The notes beneath the pieces were generated by a model. It worked only from the letters and a program-made list of their open reading frames with translations, ran no database searches and was not told the DNA's origin. This document shows, in pieces, positions 59,187 to 64,000 of a stretch of DNA of 64,000 bases. Numbering within the stretch: position 1 is the stretch's first letter; the number at the start of each line of letters is the position of its first letter. The DNA comes from Sphingomonas sp. HITSZ_GF (GTDB lineage Bacteria; Pseudomonadota; Alphaproteobacteria; Sphingomonadales; Sphingomonadaceae). A program made the translations under genes and the position numbers. Location of the stretch: contig NZ_JARQXA010000003.1 of the NCBI RefSeq assembly GCF_029543155.1, positions 558,001 through 622,000 of the forward strand, written 5' to 3'.

Positions 59187-59666
59187 TCAGGCCGGCGCCA
59201 TGCCGACCGCGCTCAGGAACCCCTGCCAGTTCTCCACCGTCAGCCCGGCATGATATTCGGCCTGCATCTCGGGGGTGAGCACCTCGATCATCCGCGTGCC
59301 CTCCACCCACAGCTCGAGCACGCCGAACACGCCGCCGCGGTTACGGTACTTGATCGGCCAGCCCTCGCGCTTCGCCAGTGCCAGCACGTCTTCCACGCCC
59401 TTGTCGGTGGCGATCGCCAGATGCGTCGCCGAGCGGTTGCCGTTGAAACCGATGATGCCGAATGCGTCGGCATCGCCCTCCGCCTCGACCAGCTCGGTGC
59501 CGCGCGGATAGACTTCCACCGTGGTGCGGCGATCGTCGCCCGCCATCGCCATCCAGCTTCCCGCGATCACCGGGGGAAAGGGCAATGCCACCCCGCCCCA
59601 CAGCTCGGCGATCACTTCGGCGACATGCTGCGGATCGTCCGCGTCGATCGAAACATGGAATAACAT
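59187..59666 (-). CDS. Protein of unknown function divergent from a TetR regulator
   Basis: 159-residue cytoplasmic protein (MLFHVSIDADDPQHVAEVIAELWGGVALPFPPVIAGSWMAMAGDDRRTTVEVYPRGTELVEAEGDADAFGIIGFNG, then ATHLAIATDKGVEDVLALAKREGWPIKYRNRGGVFGVLELWVEGTRMIEVLTPEMQAEY, in outline). The beta-alpha layout recalls a VOC-type or glyoxalase-like half, but I do not recognise a family. AGGGAG precedes the ATG. It shares a mirrored promoter with the TetR gene and is its likely regulatory target. Confidence 0.7.
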   Translation of the reverse strand: MLFHVSIDADDPQHVAEVIAELWGGVALPFPPVIAGSWMAMAGDDRRTTVEVYPRGTELVEAEGDADAFGIIGFNGNRSATHLAIATDKGVEDVLALAKREGWPIKYRNRGGVFGVLELWVEGTRMIEVLTPEMQAEYHAGLTVENWQGFLSAVGMAPA

Positions 59667-59697
59667 ATGCGCACTCCCTGGAATCTCGTGTATGACA

Positions 59698-59767
59698 CCT
59701 CCAATACACTTGGCACATTCTGTGTCAATCGAGATTTGACACAGAATGTGTCGCGTTTATTGGGAAG
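59698..59767. promoter_or_regulatory. Mirrored divergent promoter with TetR-type operators
   Basis: CACATTCTGTGTCAA (59714-59728) and TTGACACAGAATGTG (59736-59750) are perfect 15-bp arms around 7 bases. Each arm contains a smaller dyad (GACACA-GAA-TGTGTC at 59738-59752, and a one-mismatch copy at 59712-59726). In both directions TTGACA is followed 16 bases later by TATTGG, so the two promoters are inverted copies of each other. The TetR promoter's predicted start of transcription falls at or beside its own ATG (59771). Confidence 0.65.
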
Positions 59768-59770
59768 ACC

Positions 59771-60382
59771 ATGCCCAAACGGAATTTCCTGCTCGCCGAT
59801 CCTGCCAAGCCCGAAGGCTCCGACAATCCCCATACCCGCGCGAAGATCGCCGATGCGATCCTGGCGCTGATGGCGGAGGGCGACCGGCTCAACCATGATC
59901 AGGTCGCCGAGCGCTCGGGCGTCTCGCGGCGCACGGTCTATCGCTATTATCCCGATCAGGCCGCGTTGCGCGCCGCCGCCTGGGCCCGCGTCGGTCCTGC
60001 CGGTGGCATCCCGACGACGCTCGACGCGTTCGTCGGCGACATGGCCGGGCGCTTCGCCAATTTCGACGACAAGGCCGATGCGATGACCGTGGTGATGGCC
60101 AGCGCCGAAGGCCGCGCCATCCGCAATGTGATGAAGCCCGAGCGCGTCACTGCCTTTCGCGCCATGCTGGCGCCGAATGTCGAGGCGCTGGCCGAGCCCG
60201 ACCGCACCCGCGCGATCGCCGCCATCCAGCTGCTCGGCAGCGGCTTTGCCTGGCGCGAGATGCGCGACCAGTGGGACATGGATGGCCCGGAGGCCGCTGC
60301 CGCCTGTCGCTGGGCGATCGAGACCCTGCTCGCGGATCTCGAACGCCGTGGCGGCAAACCCCTGACCGGCGGACCGGCCTGA
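59771..60382 (+). CDS. TetR/AcrR-family regulator
   Basis: 203-residue repressor. The N-terminal HTH is KIADAILALMAEGDRLNHDQVAERSGVSRRTVYRYYPDQAALRAAAW, followed by a helical ligand-binding domain. The ligand is unknown. Twin operator-like dyads overlap its promoter and that of the divergent gene at 59187-59666, so it probably represses both. The promoter spacing suggests a leaderless or very short-leader mRNA. Confidence 0.88.
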   Translation: MPKRNFLLADPAKPEGSDNPHTRAKIADAILALMAEGDRLNHDQVAERSGVSRRTVYRYYPDQAALRAAAWARVGPAGGIPTTLDAFVGDMAGRFANFDDKADAMTVVMASAEGRAIRNVMKPERVTAFRAMLAPNVEALAEPDRTRAIAAIQLLGSGFAWREMRDQWDMDGPEAAAACRWAIETLLADLERRGGKPLTGGPA

Positions 60383-60540
60383 GTCGCGCTTTTCGAACAT
60401 CGGGTTCGGTCGATTCGCCCTCCGCATCTCCAAGGCTGACGCTACGTCTGCCACGTCTTTCAAATTTCCGGTCGGCCAAGGCTTGCGGTAGCCCCTCCCG
60501 GTTCACTAGATGGGGCCAGAACAGGCGAGAGGACGGCCCC

Positions 60541-60996
60541 TTGGCGACGATTACGGTGCAGCAGATGGCCGAGAGCATCGGCACCGAGCGCGTGTCCGAC
60601 TGGGTCGAGGTCACCCAGTCGATGATCGACCAGTTCGCCGAGGCGACCGGCGATCACCAATTCATCCATGTCGATCCCGTCCGTGCGGCGCAGACGCCGT
60701 TCGGCGGCACGATCGCGCATGGCTTCCTGTCGCTCTCGCTGATGCCGATGCTCGGCGCCCGTGCCGGAGCCCCGGCGATCGAGGGCGCGAAGATGGGCGT
60801 CAATTACGGCGGCAACAAAGTCCGCTTCATGCAGCCGGTCCGCTCGGGCAAGCGCGTCCGCGGCCGCTTCAAATTGCTCAAGTTCACCGAGCGCAAGCCC
60901 GGCGTGTGGGAACAGGTCCAGGAATATACCCTCGAGATCGAGGGCGAGGAAAAGCCCGCGCTGATCGCCGAGTGGATCGCGCTGGTCTATGTTTGA
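60541..60996 (+). CDS. MaoC-family hydratase
   Basis: 151-residue hotdog-fold protein of the MaoC / (R)-specific enoyl-CoA hydratase group: SDWVEVTQSMIDQFAEATGDHQFIHVDPVRAAQTPFGGTIAHGFLSLSL contains the catalytic Asp and His (D-x4-H). It hydrates trans-2-enoyl-CoA. The start is TTG 60541 with GAGAGGA upstream; the ATG-started alternative would cut the N-terminal strand. It lies near a thiolase gene, consistent with fatty-acid or related acyl-CoA degradation. Confidence 0.87.
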   Translation: MATITVQQMAESIGTERVSDWVEVTQSMIDQFAEATGDHQFIHVDPVRAAQTPFGGTIAHGFLSLSLMPMLGARAGAPAIEGAKMGVNYGGNKVRFMQPVRSGKRVRGRFKLLKFTERKPGVWEQVQEYTLEIEGEEKPALIAEWIALVYV

Positions 60997-61003
60997 CGCA
61001 CAT

Positions 61004-61109
61004 CCCCCTCCCGCTTGCGGGAGGGGTTAGGGGAGGGGCTGTCAGACCCTCGAAACGATCCGGGAGCGGCTCCTGCCCCTCCCCCGACCCCTCCCGCAAG
61101 CGGGAGGGG
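61004..61109. repeat. Long palindromic intergenic element, copy B
   Basis: End hairpins CCCTCCCGC-TT-GCGGGAGGG on the left and CCTCCCGC-AA-GCGGGAGG on the right, with inner arms GGGGAGGGGC and GCCCCTCCCC that pair across a ~46-base unique centre. The same layout as copy A, with changed but still complementary stems. It separates the MaoC and thiolase genes, which face the same way. Confidence 0.75.
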
Positions 61110-61135
61110 AGAAGAACAAGAAGGAAGGAAACACC

Positions 61136-62314
<1,179 letters not shown>

Positions 62315-62905
62315 ATGGGCTGGTTCGCCGGTTGGTTGTCCAGACGGGCCGCCAACCGGCGCCGGCAATCCGAGTTTCTCGGCGCGCATATCAGCCCCGA
62401 GACCCGCGCGGCGGTCGAGGCAGCACAGGCCCGGCGCGCCCGGGCGTTTGCCGACCCCACATTGTCCCCGCTTGCGGCACTGTTGACCTGGTGGGGCCAG
62501 CCGCCGGTAGCCAGCCCTCCCGAACCGGAAATCCGCGCGCTCGAAGTGCGCTATGCGCTGCGCCTGCCCGATGATTTCCGCGCCTATCTGATGGCCACCA
62601 TGCCCCAGGGCAACGAATGGGATGACGAGGGCACGCGCTGGTTCCCGTTGGCCGACATCAAGTCGCTGGGTGACGAAACCACGAGTTGGGAAACCAAGTC
62701 GACGCTCGACAACGACAAGCTCCTCGTCTTCGCCGACTTCCTGATGTGGTGCTACGCCTGGGCGGTCGACTGCTCCGACACCGAAAACCGCGGCAAGGTC
62801 GCGCTGATCGCCGGGAGCGATCGCCACCCCGATCACTATGTCGCCGACAGTTTCGACGATTTCCTCGCCCGCTATCTCCGCGACGACCATTCGCTCCACC
62901 AATAG
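62315..62905 (+). CDS. SMI1/KNR4-family protein
   Basis: 196-residue protein. An N-terminal Arg/Ala-rich helical stretch (MGWFAGWLSRRAANRRRQSEFLGAHISPETRAAV) is followed by the SMI1/KNR4 (SUKH) domain: IRALEVRYALRLPDDFRAYLMATMPQGN, WFPLADIKSLGDE and LVFADFLMWCYAWAVDCSD. SUKH proteins are often immunity proteins of contact-dependent toxin systems, but no toxin gene is adjacent. ATG 62315 follows the thiolase stop without a gap. Confidence 0.8.
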   Translation: MGWFAGWLSRRAANRRRQSEFLGAHISPETRAAVEAAQARRARAFADPTLSPLAALLTWWGQPPVASPPEPEIRALEVRYALRLPDDFRAYLMATMPQGNEWDDEGTRWFPLADIKSLGDETTSWETKSTLDNDKLLVFADFLMWCYAWAVDCSDTENRGKVALIAGSDRHPDHYVADSFDDFLARYLRDDHSLHQ

Positions 62906-62948
62906 CGCGATCTTGACGGGCACCTGCACGAAGCCGCAGTCTCGCATC

Positions 62949-63485
62949 ATGTCGCAAGGGTATCGCAGCCGGTCGGGCTGGGGTCTGATCTTCAATCCGC
63001 TGCGCATGGCGCTGGTCTTCACCGGGCGCGCCACCCGCTCCGACGTGCTTGGCTGGTGGCTGCTCGGCGGCGTGCTCTTTGGCCTGCTGGCCGCGATCAC
63101 CCATATGTTTGCGGAAGCGATCTGGCTCGAGGCAATCCCGAACCTGATCATCGGCCTTGCTACGATCGCGCTGCTCGTGCGCCGCCTGCACGATATCGGG
63201 CACAGTGGCTGGTGGATGGCCTTGCTCTTGGGCGTGCTGATCGCCAGCGTCACCGGCATCCATTATTATGCCGATGCCCACCCGGATGCCGGGGTGACGG
63301 CAAACTTCCTGTCGGTCCATCTGCATGGCGATGTGCATTGGACGCCGACGCTCGCCGCACTGGTCGCGCTCGACCTGCTCGGGCTGCTCTGCACATTTGC
63401 CCTGATGCTCATTCCCGGCGCAATCGGCACCAACCGATATGGCCCCGATCCGCGCATGGGCCGTGAGGTGTCTGAACCTGCCTGA
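62949..63485 (+). CDS. DUF805 membrane protein
   Basis: 178-residue integral membrane protein with four predicted helices. The DUF805 hallmarks are present: MALVFTGRATRSDVLGWWLLGGVLFGLLAA near the start and LLVRRLHDIGHSGWWMALLLGVL, then LIPGAIGTNRYGPDPR at the end. Function unknown. It follows the SUKH gene after 43 bases. Nothing else in the window explains its role. Confidence 0.87.
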   Translation: MSQGYRSRSGWGLIFNPLRMALVFTGRATRSDVLGWWLLGGVLFGLLAAITHMFAEAIWLEAIPNLIIGLATIALLVRRLHDIGHSGWWMALLLGVLIASVTGIHYYADAHPDAGVTANFLSVHLHGDVHWTPTLAALVALDLLGLLCTFALMLIPGAIGTNRYGPDPRMGREVSEPA

Positions 63486-63560
63486 ACACGCCTCCCGCTC
63501 CCGCGGGAACGCCGGACCCCACCGGCTTGTTCTTCTCCCACAAGCCCCGGGAGAGAGCCC

Positions 63561-64000
63561 ATGACCGACACCGCCCAACTCAAGCAGCATCTCTGGAAGA
63601 AGCTCGCCGAAAGCCCGTTCCTGATGATCGGGCTGACGGACAGCGATCAGCACCATATCCCGCTCACCGCGCAGCTCGATCCCGATCAGGTCGACACGCT
63701 GTTCTTCTTCGCGGGCAAGGACAATCGCCTTGCCTCAGGCGGCCGGGCGATGGCGCATTTCGTCGCCAAGGGGCATGACTATTTCGCCTGCCTCGACGGC
63801 ACCGTCCGCGTCGACAACGACTTCGCGATGATCGACAAGCTGTGGAATCGCCATGTCGCGGCCTGGTTTCCAGGCGGCAAGGACGATCCCAATCTCGCGC
63901 TGCTCCGCTTCGACATCGACAGCGCCGAGCTGTGGGAGGCCGACATGTCGATCACCGGCATGGTCAAGCTGCTGTTCGGCGGCAAGATCCGCGGCGACCA
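63561..64000 (+). CDS. Pyridoxamine-5'-phosphate-oxidase-fold (general stress 26-like) protein, 3' end cut
   Basis: Visible 146 residues of a split-barrel flavin-binding protein of the PPOX group: KKLAESPFLMIGLTDSDQHHIPLTAQLDPDQVDTLFFFAGKDNRLASGGRAMAHFVAKGHDYFACLDGTVRVD and WNRHVAAWFPGGKDDPNLALLRFDIDSAELWEADMSITGMVKLLFGG, given in outline. It resembles general stress protein 26, which binds FMN/FAD with unknown physiological role. AGAGAGCCC precedes ATG 63561. The gene continues beyond the right edge. Confidence 0.85.
   Translation, partial: MTDTAQLKQHLWKKLAESPFLMIGLTDSDQHHIPLTAQLDPDQVDTLFFFAGKDNRLASGGRAMAHFVAKGHDYFACLDGTVRVDNDFAMIDKLWNRHVAAWFPGGKDDPNLALLRFDIDSAELWEADMSITGMVKLLFGGKIRGD

Noticed and set aside
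46864..61109. CRISPR array or insertion sequence suggested by the recurrent palindromes
   Set aside because: Copies are widely spaced, self-complementary and variable, without regular spacers, cas genes or a transposase.

Overview
The window is GC-rich, densely coded chromosomal DNA, most likely from a Sphingomonas-like member of the Sphingomonadales (Alphaproteobacteria). The evidence for this is the ybjN-proC and ubiK neighbourhood, the exosortase-A-associated glycan genes, a TonB-dependent receptor with an EIVVTAQ box, adjacent DUF1800 and DUF1501 secreted proteins, and intergenic hairpins of the GTCATCCCGGC type. No genus can be named from sequence alone. There is no plasmid, phage or transposase signature, and no CRISPR array or rRNA. 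One tRNA-Gly(CCC) lies at 27067-27140.

Layout. 1-2802 (minus): proC (cut by the window edge), ybjN-like, ubiK, tspO-like and tlyA. 2897-10522 (plus): a stand-alone GH24 lysozyme, two alpha/beta hydrolases, merC-zur, a secreted S9 peptidase and dxs. 10527-12886 (minus): a secreted protein and an arylsulfatase. 13103-16375 (plus): ctaA-cutA-secreted protein in overlapping frames, then rplM-rpsI with a clear intrinsic terminator. 16392-20124 (minus): a compact five-gene operon with a GbsR/MarR regulator, two DUF4166 proteins (one fused to a saccharopine-dehydrogenase-like domain) and two small membrane proteins that resemble each other. 20372-23918: DUF1800, DUF1501 and a VOC protein. 23967-27140 (minus): metallophosphoesterase, lipid-kinase-like protein, GH35-type glycosidase and tRNA. 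27256-32623: M20 peptidase, a divergent membrane protein, an ABC exporter pair and a phytoene-desaturase-like oxidoreductase. 32603-34650 (minus): APC permease and a CinA-type protein. 34734-38205: map, a long intergenic region with structured DNA, then glnB-glnA behind a sigma-54 promoter. 38340-46855: TonB receptor, sugar-dehydrogenase-like lipoprotein, aldehyde dehydrogenase, secreted and membrane proteins, quinone oxidoreductase with a small wHTH protein, and VOC. 46994-50783: SLC13 transporter, small proteins, and an S24-type repressor facing two small genes. 50901-55840: a divergent exosortase-A-associated glycan cluster. 55908-64000: PfpI protein, topoisomerase IB, MscS channel, NTF2-like protein, a TetR switch, MaoC hydratase, thiolase, SMI1/KNR4, DUF805 and a flavin-binding PPOX-fold protein cut by the right edge.

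Functional themes. Nitrogen assimilation is represented by glnBA with a near-consensus RpoN promoter. Exopolysaccharide assembly is represented by a glycosyltransferase, an O-ligase and an acyltransferase; exosortase itself is not in the window. Envelope-linked degradation enzymes include sulfatase, GH35, S9 and M20 peptidases, a TonB receptor and a sugar dehydrogenase. Several genes appear to be controlled by autoregulatory palindromes that touch their own start codons.

The least explained parts are the DUF4166 operon, the S24 switch with phased TAGGAA sites, the mirrored TetR promoter at 59698-59767, the structured gap downstream of map, and two families of palindromic intergenic elements. 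One of these elements supplies the C-terminus of an acyltransferase.
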